A stretch of 64,000 nt of DNA from positions 248,001 through 312,000 of the forward strand of contig JAPLFG010000003.1 of NCBI GenBank assembly GCA_026390795.1. Reading direction: 5' to 3'. Below the pieces are notes generated by a model. That model saw nothing but the letters and a program-made list of their open reading frames with translations, searched no databases and was not told the DNA's origin. Positions within the stretch are counted from its first letter, which is position 1, and every line of letters begins with the position of its first letter. The DNA comes from Ignavibacteriales bacterium (lineage in GTDB: Bacteria; Bacteroidota; Ignavibacteria; Ignavibacteriales; Melioribacteraceae). Made by a program: the position numbers and the translations under genes. This document shows positions 20,739 through 30,600 of the stretch, piece by piece.

Positions 20739-20754
20739 TCCCGCTAAAGCGGGA
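20739..20754. repeat. GC-rich palindrome inside a tRNA relic
   Basis: Arms TCCCGCT and AGCGGGA flank two bases. This third member of the CCCGC/GCGGG family lies where the tRNA-Thr relic at 20755-20780 loses its similarity to tRNA. That position suggests it was inserted there or marks the break. Confidence 0.55.
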
Positions 20755-20780
20755 TGCTCTACCAACTGAGCTACATCAGC
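20755..20780 (-). pseudogene. 5'-half tRNA-Thr relic
   Basis: The minus strand reads the first 26 bases of tRNA-Thr (acceptor 5' strand plus D-arm, GCTGATG...GGTAGAGCA) with no mismatch seen, 75 bases upstream of the complete tRNA-Thr. The anticodon arm and everything 3' are missing. A GC palindrome follows directly. It is a partial duplicate, not a functional tRNA. Confidence 0.8.
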
Positions 20781-20786
20781 TTTCAG

Positions 20787-20860
20787 AGCGGGAGACGGGA
20801 CTCGAACCCGCGACCAACAGCTTGGAAGGCTGTGACTCTAGCCAACTGAGTTACTCCCGC
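20787..20860 (-). tRNA. trnG: tRNA-Gly (TCC)
   Basis: The acceptor GCGGGAG pairs with CTCCCGC. The anticodon stem ACAGC/GCTGT holds the loop CTTCCAA, giving anticodon TCC. The T-arm is GCGGGTTCGAGTCCCGT. It lies in a tRNA-Tyr/Gly/Thr cluster upstream of rpmG. Confidence 0.94.
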
Positions 20861-20988
20861 ATTTTCAAAAAGAACAAAACAATAGCAGCAGATATTCTCT
20901 GCCTAAAATTTATTTTTTTTATTCCCAGAGTGAATCAGCGAAGTGTGAATATGTTTGGTGATATTCTACTTCATCAATTCGTTTTATG

Positions 20989-21072
20989 TGGGCGGCGAGG
21001 GATTCGAACCCCCAAAGGCTTTAGCCAACGGATTTACAGTCCGCCCCGGCTCTCCAACTCCGGCGTCCGCCC
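20989..21072 (-). tRNA. trnY: tRNA-Tyr (GTA)
   Basis: This 84-base tRNA has the long variable arm expected of bacterial tRNA-Tyr. The anticodon loop CTGTAAA gives anticodon GTA, and the T-arm GGGGGTTCGAATCCCTC is intact. The last acceptor pair is an A-G mismatch. It is the first gene of the tRNA cluster in the minus direction. Confidence 0.93.
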
Positions 21073-21178
21073 AGATAGATTTCACCCAATAACTCAAAAA
21101 TCGAGCTTCAAATATAGAACGGAGGAAATAAAAAAGCAAGAAAAGTTATTATGAATTAATTTATTGCCTAAAATGGAC

Positions 21179-21664
21179 TTAATGACCCCACAATTCCCGA
21201 TCTAAACTCCGGTACTGGATTGCTTCGGAAATATGTTGCGGTTTTATTTCAGACGATCCGTCTAAATCAGCAATTGTTCTACTCACTTTAAGAATTCTAT
21301 CATATGCACGAGCCGACAATCCTAACCGTGTCATTGCCATCTTTAATAAATCTTCACATTGATTGTCTACTTTACAAAATTTGCGAATTTCTTTAGAAGC
21401 CATATCTGCATTTTTATAAATATTTTTGATACCGTGAAATCTCGATTGTTGAATTTCCCTTGCAGAAATTACTCGTTTTCTAATCTCACTTGATTTTTCA
21501 CCTATAGAGCTTGAAGCAAGCTCTTTAAACTTTACCGCGGGTACTTCAATATGAATATCAATTCTGTCCAATAGAGGGCCTGAAATTCTTGCCATGTATT
21601 TTTGAATTTGCATCGTATTGCAGGTACACTCTTTAGTTGGATCTGTAAAAAATCCGCATGGGCA
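21179..21664 (-). pseudogene. comM/yifB (Mg-chelatase-like AAA ATPase), 3' fragment
   Basis: The frame encodes the C-terminal ~160 residues of a ComM/YifB family protein. It starts at the CPCGFFTDPTKECTC cysteine motif and runs through the arginine-finger segment ISGPLLDRIDIHIEVPAV to the Mg-chelatase C-terminal helices (GLSARAYDRILKVSRTIADL). ComM aids branch migration during transformation in other bacteria. About 320 N-terminal residues, including Walker A and B, are missing and were not found upstream. Similarity stops exactly where the double-HTH gene begins on the other strand, so the insertion or rearrangement broke the gene there. Confidence 0.85.
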
Positions 21665-22119
21665 TACCTGCGTTGCCCATCTGTCAAATAACATTAAAGG
21701 CTCAAAAACCATCAAATATTCCTCAAAACCCACAAACTATAGGGGAACATATAAGAAAACGAAGATTAGAGCAATCACTTTTTCAATCTGATGTTGCAAG
21801 GATTATTGGGGTTGAAGAAACGAGCATTTATAATTGGGAAAGTAATAGAAGTAACCCATCAGTTAAATACATTCCCACGATCATAAAATTTTTGGGATAT
21901 GTACCGGATATATTTCCCCATACGACATTAGGAGAAAAACTTATCTATTATAGAGAGATTCATGGACTCAGTCAGAAAAAATTGGCAATGAAACTTGGGG
22001 TTGATCAAACAACTTTGAGGAGATGGGAGAGAAATATAAGTAAGCCGAGCAAAAAGTTATTGAAAAGACATTCAAATTTCTTTGTATTCATATCCATCAA
22101 TGAAATGAAAGCAAAATAA
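21658..22119 (+). CDS. Double helix-turn-helix (XRE) protein, copy 1
   Basis: This 153-residue protein has a short N-terminal segment (PALPICQITLKAQKP) and two XRE-type HTH domains: about residues 27-80 (IGEHIRKRRLEQ...SIYNWESNR) and 95-133 (LGEKLIYYREIHGLSQ...TLRRWER). It is one of the few plus-strand genes here and starts against the broken end of comM. A close copy lies at 39,302. The shared DNA starts at CATACCTGCG in both places, and the ATG here comes from the comM-side sequence. The family is widespread but, as far as I know, has no proven role; a mobile or selfish unit is an inference. Confidence 0.8.
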   Translation: MGIPALPICQITLKAQKPSNIPQNPQTIGEHIRKRRLEQSLFQSDVARIIGVEETSIYNWESNRSNPSVKYIPTIIKFLGYVPDIFPHTTLGEKLIYYREIHGLSQKKLAMKLGVDQTTLRRWERNISKPSKKLLKRHSNFFVFISINEMKAK

Positions 22120-22394
22120 TAGATTTTTAAATTGGCAATAACTAGTAGTTCATCTGTAAATAATTGATAGGTTTTTCTATTTGTAAAATTTATCTTAGTT
22201 CATGACAGTAAATCAAAAACTCATTGCATTGATCACTACTTTAACGATTCATGAGCGAATGAATAAATCTAAATTTGAGATGAAAGTGATAAAAAGCAGA
22301 TGCAAAAAACGATAGTATATTAAAGTCAAAATTGCTTAGGCCAAATCAAAAATAAAAAGGTTTTACAAACTATTCGTTTATAAAACCCAGAATG
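22120..22394. other. Non-coding stretch after the HTH gene
   Basis: No open frame with coding character and no recognisable part of the missing comM N-terminus was found. The sequence is AT-rich. Together with the tRNA relic that follows, it looks like the residue of past insertions. Confidence 0.5.
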
Positions 22395-22437
22395 TGCTGC
22401 CCAGTCAGGGGTCGAACCTGAAGTCTTCTGATCCAGA
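22395..22437 (-). pseudogene. 3'-half tRNA relic (best fit tRNA-Arg)
   Basis: The minus strand reads GGATCAGAAG, a T-arm (TCAGG, loop TTCGACC, CCTGA) and an acceptor 3' strand CTGGGCA. These are the 3' half of a tRNA from the anticodon onward, most like tRNA-Arg. No matching D-arm or acceptor 5' strand lies upstream. Such 3' halves are typical remnants of attachment sites left by tRNA-targeting integrases. Confidence 0.55.
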
Positions 22438-22656
22438 GAAAGACAGGTAATTCCGTATCAAGCTAAATTCGATACCGAATTCTTAATTATTTATTTAAAA
22501 ATGTACAGTTGCTGTACGCATTAACAACAATTTAGGAAAATTATTCAATTTATGTAAATTTATTTTTAGACTTTATCAATTTCTTGAAAGAATAATAGCT
22601 TAAAATGAAAATCATTTAAGAATTCTTCTGGAATATATTTTGAATATCACAATGCT

Positions 22657-25600
22657 CTACTTGCGCCAGATTTTCCTTTTTCGAAGAACAACTAATTTAT
22701 ATATGAGTAGTAAAAATAGACTGATATATATGTATGAAATGAATATTCCTCCCGCTATGCTAATGCTTAAATTCTTCCAGAATGTTGCACGATCACTCAA
22801 AATAAAAGGAAGTAAGGCAGCAAATGTTGTTAATGTCGTGGATGTTATTGCGCGAAGCCGATTCTTTGCCGCACTTATTAATTCTTCCGAACTCATAATA
22901 ACATTTTTTGAAAGATAGCTAACAAGAACAATTGAGTTTGATACAGATAAACCAACTAACAGCAACATTCCTGCATAAGCACCTCGTTCAATATTATTAT
23001 CGGTTAACCAGAAAAGAAAGATAGCTCCGACAATTGCATAGGGGACCGCTGTTATAATTATCAAAGGTTTCTTAAATGATTCGAAAAATCCTGCAGTAAC
23101 CATAAAAATTATGAAAAGTGAAGCACCTAATACTTTCCAAATATTAATTTCATCTTCTTGAGCAAAAAGATACGAATAGTCTGATTGTTTAAGCGAATAA
23201 CCTTCCGGCACTTTTATGGATGCAACGGAGGATTCCAAAAACTTATTACCATATTTATACGGACCTTTGAACTCGAAACTAACGTAACGGACATACTGCT
23301 GGTCGATCCGGTTGATTGATGAAAGTACTTTTCTTTCTTCAAATGTTACAAGATCACTTACTTTTAGTCTCTCATTCCCTTTTTCGTTTACAATCAGATT
23401 TTTAAGCTCATCTAGTTGCATATCATTATAATTAGAAAATTTTACACGATAGTTTACAGATTCATTTAATATTTTGAAGCGGCTGTAGTTCATGTTACCA
23501 CTTGTGTTCTTAGCAATAATTGCAAATAGTTCTTGAACTGAAATTCCATATGCAGCCAATTGCGAACGGTCAATTTTCCCTACTAATTCATATGTTTCAG
23601 GCGACCAGTAAGACATCGATTTGTCTATATCAATATTATCAACTCGCGGATTTCTTTTTATAATATCTCTGAATGATTCCGCAAGTGATCTTACTCGTTC
23701 GAAATTAAATCCTTTCACTTCAACATTGAACATGCTTGATGACCCGCCGCCGGCATTTGAGAAACCGGGGCCAAATCCGTAAACGTAAGAATCAACTCCA
23801 CCTAGACGTGTTGCATAAGCGGTAACATAATTTTTCAGCATGTAGGGAAATGCGGAATTTGATTGTTCGAGTGTAAATTCAATTCTAAGTGTTGCGGTTT
23901 CTTCATCAAGTACGTTGGCTATAATTGTTTTAAAACTTTCCTTGTAAGCAAGAATTTCATTTTCCAGATCTTTGCATAATTTATTTATTCTTTCAATTCT
24001 GTTTCCGTTCGGAAGATCGAGCCGTACATAAATGTATGTTTCTTCTCCATACTTCCAAAGTTCTCCGCGTGAGACATGATTAAAGAACAAATTCAGTACA
24101 CCGCCCAATGCATAGTTTACATACGGTTTTATATCTTGATAAGTCTCTGAATCAAAAATAGAATTATATGCTTCTCCAATTACAGGTGTTTCAATTCTAT
24201 TCGGAATTAGCCAAACAGGAAACCCGATGACCAATATCAGAAATGCAATGCTCAACTTTTTCCTTTTTATGATTTGTGATACGATCTTCCTGTAAATTTT
24301 ATATAACCATCCTTCACTATTTTTTTCTTTTACTTTCCTTTTATGAAATGTTTTGAGATATAACAACGGCACAACTGTAAAAGAAACTATTAAAGAAGCG
24401 AATAGAGTAAAGCCGATTCCAAGAGCAAATTGTTGGAAATAAAGTTGAAGTTCCCCTGTTAGAAAAATTAATGGAATGAAGACTGCCGTAATTGTAATTG
24501 TAGAGGTAAATAATGGAAAGAAAATTTCTTTGACAAGTACAGTTAAATGTCTTTCACCGCGTCCCTCATAATGTCTATCAAGATAATCTAGAACAACTAT
24601 TGAATTATCTACAATAAAACCGAAACCAAGAACAAAACATGAAAACGTGATTATGTTAAGGGTTAAATTGAATAGATAAAATAAAGAGAATGAAGCCAAC
24701 AAAGAGAAGAAAATTGATGACAATATTATTAAGGAATAACGAATTCTTCTAAAAATAACCAATACAACAAGAAAGATAATAAGAATTGAGAAGAGTCCGT
24801 CTTTATATAGTTCATCCAAATCTTTGGAAATATCTTTACTTCTATCAACTTCTTTTGTGATGATAAAATCCGAAGGGAATTCTTTGGAGAGTACTTTTAG
24901 CTTCTCGTCAGCAGACTTTGCTACGCTAAGTGTATTTGCACCGAGTTCTTTATCTATAATGAGTGTTACGGTTTCTTTCCCATTGATTCTATAATAAGAG
25001 CGTTGTTCTTCATAATCATCAATTATCCTTGCTATATCTTTTATACGGATTGAATTTCCATTTGGTAAAATTTTAACAACCTGCTCTCCTATTAATGACG
25101 GCTTCACCACCTCATTGTTTATCTTTACAAATACTTGATTGTTATTTCTTTCCAGTTTACCTGCGGGAATTATTTTTTCAGTCTCGGAAATTGCATTATT
25201 GATCTCTTCGTTGAGTATACCAAGCGATTTGGATTTATCGTAATCAATTTCTATCTCTATTAATCTATCTGAACCGCCTCTTATCTCAACTTCGGAAACG
25301 CCGTCAACATTTTTTAAACGCATCACAACATTTTCAGTCAAGTATTTGCGGACATCGTTTGATGATCTATTAGAGGAAATTGAATAAGTTAAAAAACCTT
25401 GCAAGTTTTGAAGATCTTTGGGTATGTATTGGGATACTCTAGGTGATAAAACTCCAACCGGCAAATTATTTTTAATTGATGAGAGTTTTTCATTTATTTC
25501 TACACGGGCAAATTCTATATCAACAGAAGGATGGAACTCTAAGGAGATTTGCGCCGAACCCTCCGACGAAGTAGAGGAAATTTTCTTTACTCCTTGAATT

Positions 25601-25821
25601 GTTGAAAGCTCTGCTTCGATTGGAGATGTTAGATGTGCTTCGACCGCTTCAGGTGAAACGCCGGGCCAAGCAACAGAAACAGATAACCGAGGATATTCAA
25701 CATTGGGGCTTAACTCAATCGGCAGATTAAGAACGGATACAATTCCAACAACAACTACACTGAAAAAGAACATCGCTGTTGTTATGGGACGAGTGAGAAA
25801 TATGTAAAATATTTTTTTCAA
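22657..25821 (-). CDS. RND-family efflux permease (AcrB/CusA-like)
   Basis: From the preferred start this is about 1054 residues, the usual RND length. It has a first transmembrane helix after the TRPITTAM segment, two large periplasmic porter loops, and paired six-helix blocks. The acidic proton-relay pattern in TM4 is visible as FIVDNSIVVLDYL. It would pump substrates in exchange for protons with the adaptor encoded just upstream. The open frame continues 27 codons to a TTG at 25902, but that stretch is an intergenic-type repeat. The TTG at 25819-25821 gives the normal N-terminus MKKIFYIFLTRP. No outer-membrane TolC partner is nearby. Confidence 0.85.
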   Translation of the reverse strand: MKKIFYIFLTRPITTAMFFFSVVVVGIVSVLNLPIELSPNVEYPRLSVSVAWPGVSPEAVEAHLTSPIEAELSTIQGVKKISSTSSEGSAQISLEFHPSVDIEFARVEINEKLSSIKNNLPVGVLSPRVSQYIPKDLQNLQGFLTYSISSNRSSNDVRKYLTENVVMRLKNVDGVSEVEIRGGSDRLIEIEIDYDKSKSLGILNEEINNAISETEKIIPAGKLERNNNQVFVKINNEVVKPSLIGEQVVKILPNGNSIRIKDIARIIDDYEEQRSYYRINGKETVTLIIDKELGANTLSVAKSADEKLKVLSKEFPSDFIITKEVDRSKDISKDLDELYKDGLFSILIIFLVVLVIFRRIRYSLIILSSIFFSLLASFSLFYLFNLTLNIITFSCFVLGFGFIVDNSIVVLDYLDRHYEGRGERHLTVLVKEIFFPLFTSTITITAVFIPLIFLTGELQLYFQQFALGIGFTLFASLIVSFTVVPLLYLKTFHKRKVKEKNSEGWLYKIYRKIVSQIIKRKKLSIAFLILVIGFPVWLIPNRIETPVIGEAYNSIFDSETYQDIKPYVNYALGGVLNLFFNHVSRGELWKYGEETYIYVRLDLPNGNRIERINKLCKDLENEILAYKESFKTIIANVLDEETATLRIEFTLEQSNSAFPYMLKNYVTAYATRLGGVDSYVYGFGPGFSNAGGGSSSMFNVEVKGFNFERVRSLAESFRDIIKRNPRVDNIDIDKSMSYWSPETYELVGKIDRSQLAAYGISVQELFAIIAKNTSGNMNYSRFKILNESVNYRVKFSNYNDMQLDELKNLIVNEKGNERLKVSDLVTFEERKVLSSINRIDQQYVRYVSFEFKGPYKYGNKFLESSVASIKVPEGYSLKQSDYSYLFAQEDEINIWKVLGASLFIIFMVTAGFFESFKKPLIIITAVPYAIVGAIFLFWLTDNNIERGAYAGMLLLVGLSVSNSIVLVSYLSKNVIMSSEELISAAKNRLRAITSTTLTTFAALLPFILSDRATFWKNLSISIAGGIFISYIYISLFLLLIYKLVVLRKRKIWRK

Positions 25822-25839
25822 AAATTTTCTAAATAAATA

Positions 25840-25915
25840 GAACGCAGATTGAACAGACTTGCCTGCTGCAAGCAGGTCAAACAGATTATCACAGATAAAC
25901 AAAACATTATCAGCG
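25840..25915. repeat. CAGATT-type intergenic repeat with CCTGC palindrome
   Basis: Between the adaptor and the permease the DNA reads CGCAGATTGAACAGA, then a CCTGC-TGCAA-GCAGG palindrome (25862-25876), then AAACAGATTATCACAGAT. The same ACAGATT wording forms the inverted ends around the GxxExxY gene at 27,159-27,627. It overlaps the over-long reading of the downstream permease. Confidence 0.5.
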
Positions 25916-25924
25916 TAAGACTGA

Positions 25925-27136
25925 TTATTTTATCACCCTCACTTTAGCATCGTGAGCTAATGTATACTGCCCTTCTACAATAACATTCTCTCCTTTATCA
26001 ACACCTTCTTTTACTTCTATAAATTCATCATTCTGCTCGCCAATCTGAACATATTTCCACTTTGCAAGATCACCTTCTACAACAAAAACAAGAGGACGTT
26101 TATCCCTTACAAGCAATGCTTCCTTAGGAATCAGAATTCTATTTTGAAGATTATTTGATTCGATGAATACCTTAACAAACATGCCCGGTTTTAATTTATT
26201 CGAACTGTTCTGTATTTGTATCGTCACTTTACAAGTTTTAGTTTCTTTATCTATGTAAGGACTAACATTTAACACGCGCCCGCTGAACGCTTCGCCTGTT
26301 ACGGATGGTACTTCTACCTTTGCAATATTTCCGACTTTAATTTTAGTTACATCATTTTCCAGAACTCCAACATCAACTCTGAGTGTGGAGGTATTGAATA
26401 GCTTACAAAGTTTCTGTCCAGCATTAATCCGCTGCCCGTTTACCAAATCGAAATCACCTACAACACCATTGAAAGGTGCTAATATTTTTGTGTATTCATA
26501 ATTAAGTTTTGCTCTCTTGTAAGCATTTATAGCCGTGGTTAACCCGCTTTTATTTTGAATTACTTCTTCTCTTTTAGCTCCTGAGAATATTAGTTTCATG
26601 TCAAGGTCATCTTTCGATGCGTTGTATTTTAACTCATCTATCTTTCCGTCCTTATAATCTTTGTCTAATTTTTTAATCTGTTCCATAATCTCGCGGACTT
26701 TAGAATTGTTTGTTGTGTCTGTCGGAGCTTCCCTCTCAAGAAATCCGTATTCTACTCTTGAATCTGTCACCTTCACCCTGGTATCGTTTAACGCCAATTC
26801 ATATTCTCTGTCGTCAAGACCAATTAGCAGATCCCCTTTATTAACATCTTTGCCTTCAAAAATATTGAGTGTATTTATTATACCGCTGATATTTGAAGTT
26901 AATTCAAGTTCTTCAGTTGCTCTTACAATACCATTTGCGTTTATATAGAGAATCAAATCACCTATTACTACCGGTTTTGCACGCACATCAAAAACAACTT
27001 CATCCAATTTATCGTAGTTTATGTTTGCTTCATCTCCATCTTTCTTTTGATCTGATTTAGCCGGAAGGATTATCCAGAGAAACGCAAGGATTACCAAAAT
27101 AACGATAGTTATAGAAACCCATAATTTAATTTTCAT
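25925..27136 (-). CDS. RND efflux periplasmic adaptor (membrane fusion protein)
   Basis: This 403-residue adaptor has an N-terminal membrane anchor (about residues 5-25). A lipoyl-type half-motif follows (ATEELELTSNISGIINTL and the matching APFNGVVGDFDLVNGQRI), with an alpha-hairpin between the two halves. Beta-barrel and membrane-proximal domains end the protein. It couples an inner-membrane RND pump to an outer-membrane channel. It lies between two permease genes, so it may serve both. A GxxExxY gene has been inserted just upstream. Confidence 0.9.
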   Translation of the reverse strand: MKIKLWVSITIVILVILAFLWIILPAKSDQKKDGDEANINYDKLDEVVFDVRAKPVVIGDLILYINANGIVRATEELELTSNISGIINTLNIFEGKDVNKGDLLIGLDDREYELALNDTRVKVTDSRVEYGFLEREAPTDTTNNSKVREIMEQIKKLDKDYKDGKIDELKYNASKDDLDMKLIFSGAKREEVIQNKSGLTTAINAYKRAKLNYEYTKILAPFNGVVGDFDLVNGQRINAGQKLCKLFNTSTLRVDVGVLENDVTKIKVGNIAKVEVPSVTGEAFSGRVLNVSPYIDKETKTCKVTIQIQNSSNKLKPGMFVKVFIESNNLQNRILIPKEALLVRDKRPLVFVVEGDLAKWKYVQIGEQNDEFIEVKEGVDKGENVIVEGQYTLAHDAKVRVIK

Positions 27137-27158
27137 ATTTATCTCCTATATCCAGATT

Positions 27159-27181
27159 AATAGGACACAGATTAAACTGAT
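27159..27181. repeat. Left inverted repeat of the GxxExxY insertion
   Basis: AATAGGACACAGATTAAAC and the next four bases match the reverse complement of 27605-27627 at 20 of 23 positions. The repeat ends at the GxxExxY stop codon. The pair brackets one gene, like the ends of a small mobile element. Confidence 0.6.
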
Positions 27182-27579
27182 TAAACAGATTGAAACTGAT
27201 TTTTGAATTTGTTTTCAAATATTTGCCTTTTGATCTGTGGAGTTTTTCCAAAATTTAATAATAATCCAATTTCTATTTCTGTAGCTTTTAAATAATTTAA
27301 TAATTGTGCCTCATGTTCAGTTATAATTCCTTCCGCAGATTTTAATTCAACAATTACTTTATTTTCAACCATTATATCTGCAAAATATTCACCGACTCCC
27401 TTTCCTTTATAAAAAACATCAATTGGAACTTGTTTTTCGCATTTTATATTCATTGCATTTAATTCAATACTAATGGCGTTTTCATAAACTTTTTCTAAAA
27501 ACCCATAACCAAGACAATTATAAACATTATAAAATGCTTTGATAATTTTATCAGTAATTTCTTTGTGCAAATATTCCAT
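27181..27579 (-). CDS. GxxExxY family protein (PD-(D/E)XK nuclease-like)
   Basis: This 132-residue protein has the name-giving motif GFLEKVY (residues 26-32) and a nuclease-type site: Asp69 and Glu78-x-Lys80 in ADIMVENKVIVELK. The family belongs to the PD-(D/E)XK superfamily, but I know of no established function. It sits inside an RND efflux operon between the first permease and the adaptor, flanked by 23-base inverted repeats. The last codons of the permease upstream lie within the right repeat, which supports insertion. Confidence 0.85.
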   Translation of the reverse strand: MEYLHKEITDKIIKAFYNVYNCLGYGFLEKVYENAISIELNAMNIKCEKQVPIDVFYKGKGVGEYFADIMVENKVIVELKSAEGIITEHEAQLLNYLKATEIEIGLLLNFGKTPQIKRQIFENKFKNQFQSV

Positions 27580-27604
27580 TTTTTTATCTGTTTATATCCA
27601 TTGT

Positions 27605-27627
27605 ATCTGTTAAATCTGTGTGCTATT
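27605..27627. repeat. Right inverted repeat of the GxxExxY insertion
   Basis: ATCTGTTAAATCTGTGTGC and four more bases form the inverted partner of 27159-27181. It supplies the last five codons and stop of the upstream RND permease (Asn-Ser-Thr-Gln-Ile-stop). Confidence 0.6.
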
Positions 27628-30600
27628 CTTTTTTTTTCTTGAGTACTTCTCCATATAAGTATACAAAACAGGAATAATCGTCAACGTCAAAAATGTTGAA
27701 GAGATTAAACCACCGAATACAGCAAGCGAAAGAGAAATACGTAATTGTGTTGCCGCACCGATACCGATCATCATTGGTATTAATCCAAACATGACCGTAA
27801 ATGAGTTCATAACGATCGGTCTGAATCTGTCTTTGCCTGCAGCTACAATCGCGTCATGAACCGAAAGTCCTTCTTCTCTTTTTCTGATTATAAACTCAAC
27901 TTTTACAACAGCATCATTATCAGCAATACCAACAAGGATAATTAAACCCATTAAAGAGATAACGCTAATACTTTCACCGAATACATATAGAAGTAAAATG
28001 CCTCCAATAAGTCCAAGCGGAACCGAGAACAAAATAATAAACGGGTAGAGAATAGATTCAAATTCCGAGGCAAGTACCATATACATCAATAAAACTGAGA
28101 TTATAAGAGCAATATAAAGTGCTGAAAAAGCATTCGTAATCTCTTCATTCACACCACCGACAGTTATTATCTCTTCCGGTGATTTTGGAAGAGTGGAAAT
28201 TGCGTTATTGATTTTCTTAATCACATCATCCAGCTTTGCATTTTGTAGTGTAGCATAAATATAGAGCATTCTGGATTGATCTTCCCTCCATATCTCGCTG
28301 TAGTTATAACCGAATTTATAATCAACCAAATCTTTTATCTGAATTTTATTATTACCGTTTTGGATATAATATTGAAGAAGTGTTGTAATATCGTTTCTAT
28401 TATTTTCCGAAGTTCTAACGTTTATACCGATCTTTTTATCAAAATCGGAGAAATATGTAGCAACATTTCCTTTAACCATATTGACAATCTGATTCGCCAC
28501 CAAAGCAATACTTACACCTTTTGCAAGACACTTTTCACGGTTAATTGTAATAGAGTATTCCGGTGTTCCTCTTTCCAGACCAATTCTGATCTCTTTTATT
28601 CCATCAATTTTTGTTTCATTTATTTTTTTCAGTATCTCTTCAGCTTTTGAAAAAGCTTTATCAAGATCTTTGTTTTTTATCTTTATCGCTATGTCGTTTT
28701 CGGACGGGTTAAGCAGCATGGAGTAGGAAGTTTTTACATCTTTGAAAGTATATTTAATTCCTTTCAGTTTTTCAAGAATCTTTCTTAGATAATTCTGCAC
28801 ATCATAATAGTTTTCATAGGAATCCAATTTGACAATAAGATTTGTTTTATTAACCGTAATCTGTTCTTTATTCATAAAATCAAATTCATTTACTCTCCCG
28901 ATATTTGAAACGAGAGCACTTACATGAGGGATTGCGAGAATCGAGCTTTCAATTTTAGAAGTGAGTGCCGCGTTTCCCCTCAAGGAAGTTCCTGCGGTAT
29001 AATCGAATTCAAGTATGAACTCATCCTGCGCTCCCTTTGGAATAAATTCTTTCTTCATATCCATTGCGGCAAGAACAGTAATTACAATTAAACCGAGTGT
29101 AACTGCGAGAACGGTTTTTTTGTTTCCAAGCGACCACTCGAGAAGCAGTTCATATTTTTCAATAAGGTATTCCATAAACTTATCAACTCTCTTAAAGAAA
29201 AAAGAGAGCTTCTTATTCAGGTATCCGCCGATCTTTATATAGATTAAAGCAAGAAGATAGATGAAAGACTTTATGCAGACTTTAAACGGAAATAGTATCC
29301 AGAATAATAAACGTCTGGAGAATTTCTTTTCTTCATTTCTTTTAATTATTAGAAAGCCTTGAGTGAATTTTTCGGGATTGCTGATCAGTCTAAAACTTTC
29401 ACGGGAATCCAGCATCGGTATTAATGTGAGTGCCGTAATTATAGATGCAAAAAGAGAGAATGCTATTGCCAGGGATTCGTCTCTGAAAAGTTCGCTTACT
29501 ATTCCACGGACAAATATCAGCGGAAGAAATACAGCGATTGTTGTTAATGTGGATGCAACTACAGGCATTGCAACTTCTTCAGTTCCTTTTATTACTGCCA
29601 GCCGGTTGGAATATCCGAGCTCTCTATAACGCATATTATTCTCGATAACAATGATAGCATTATCGAGAAGCATTCCAACACCCACCGCTATTCCGCCAAG
29701 AGAAATAATATTAAAATTTATTTTAAACAGGTAAAGGAGAAGTATAGTTATCACCAATGATGCGGGAATAGTAATTCCAATTATTAAGATATGTCTTAGG
29801 TTAGCAAGAAAGAAGAAGAGAACTATTACTGCTAATATTCCGCCGTAATAAATCTCCTGTTTTACGTTTGATATTGCATTTTCAATAAAACCGGATTGAT
29901 CCGAAACTACAAGAAGAGCATACTCGGGATAGTTCTTCCTTAGCGAGGAGATTGTATTCCTTACCGATTGAGCGATTGAAACGGTATTTGCATCTGGCTG
30001 TTTGTAGATAAGGATTCCGATCGCTTCATTACCGTTGATACGGGTTAGACCTTCCCTCTCTTTGAAATTCTCTGTTACAGTCCCAATATCTTCAACAAGA
30101 ATTGAACTGCCGTTATTATTTTTCCTAACAACCGTTTTTTCAATCTCATTTACATTTTTATATTCACCTAAAGTTCTTAATGAATAGCGGAATAATCCTT
30201 TCATTATTGAACCAGCGGACATGTTAAGATTTGCGGAGTTAAGCGCTGAGGACACTCCATCAAATGTAAGATTGAGAGAATTTAATTTTACCGGATCAAT
30301 TTGTATTAAAATTTCCCGTTCAAGTCCACCAGTTATTATTGCTTGTGCAACTCCATCAATCTGTTCCAGCCGCCGTTTGAATAAAACTCTTCCAGCTTCC
30401 TTAAGTTCAATCAGCCGTTGTATATCTTCCTTCGGAGAATCGTGATCGATGTATCTAATGTTGAATGCTGAATGTTGAGTGTAGAGTGAATCTGAAATTT
30501 CTCCGGCAGTCTTTTCTTCTTTCCTTTCAACCTCTCGTCTCTCGCCTCTCATCTCTTGACGATACGAAAGAATCAACGTCATTATCGGGCTGGACGAAGG

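Noticed and set aside
22121-22656. Search for the missing N-terminal half of ComM
   Set aside because: No Walker A or B motif or other ComM segment was seen in any frame here.
25822-25902. 27-codon N-terminal extension of the second RND permease
   Set aside because: The stretch is a repeat-like intergenic sequence and gives an abnormal RND N-terminus.
25840-27630. Repeated ACAGATT words taken as a possible CRISPR array
   Set aside because: Spacing is irregular, there are no equal spacers and a gene lies between the copies.
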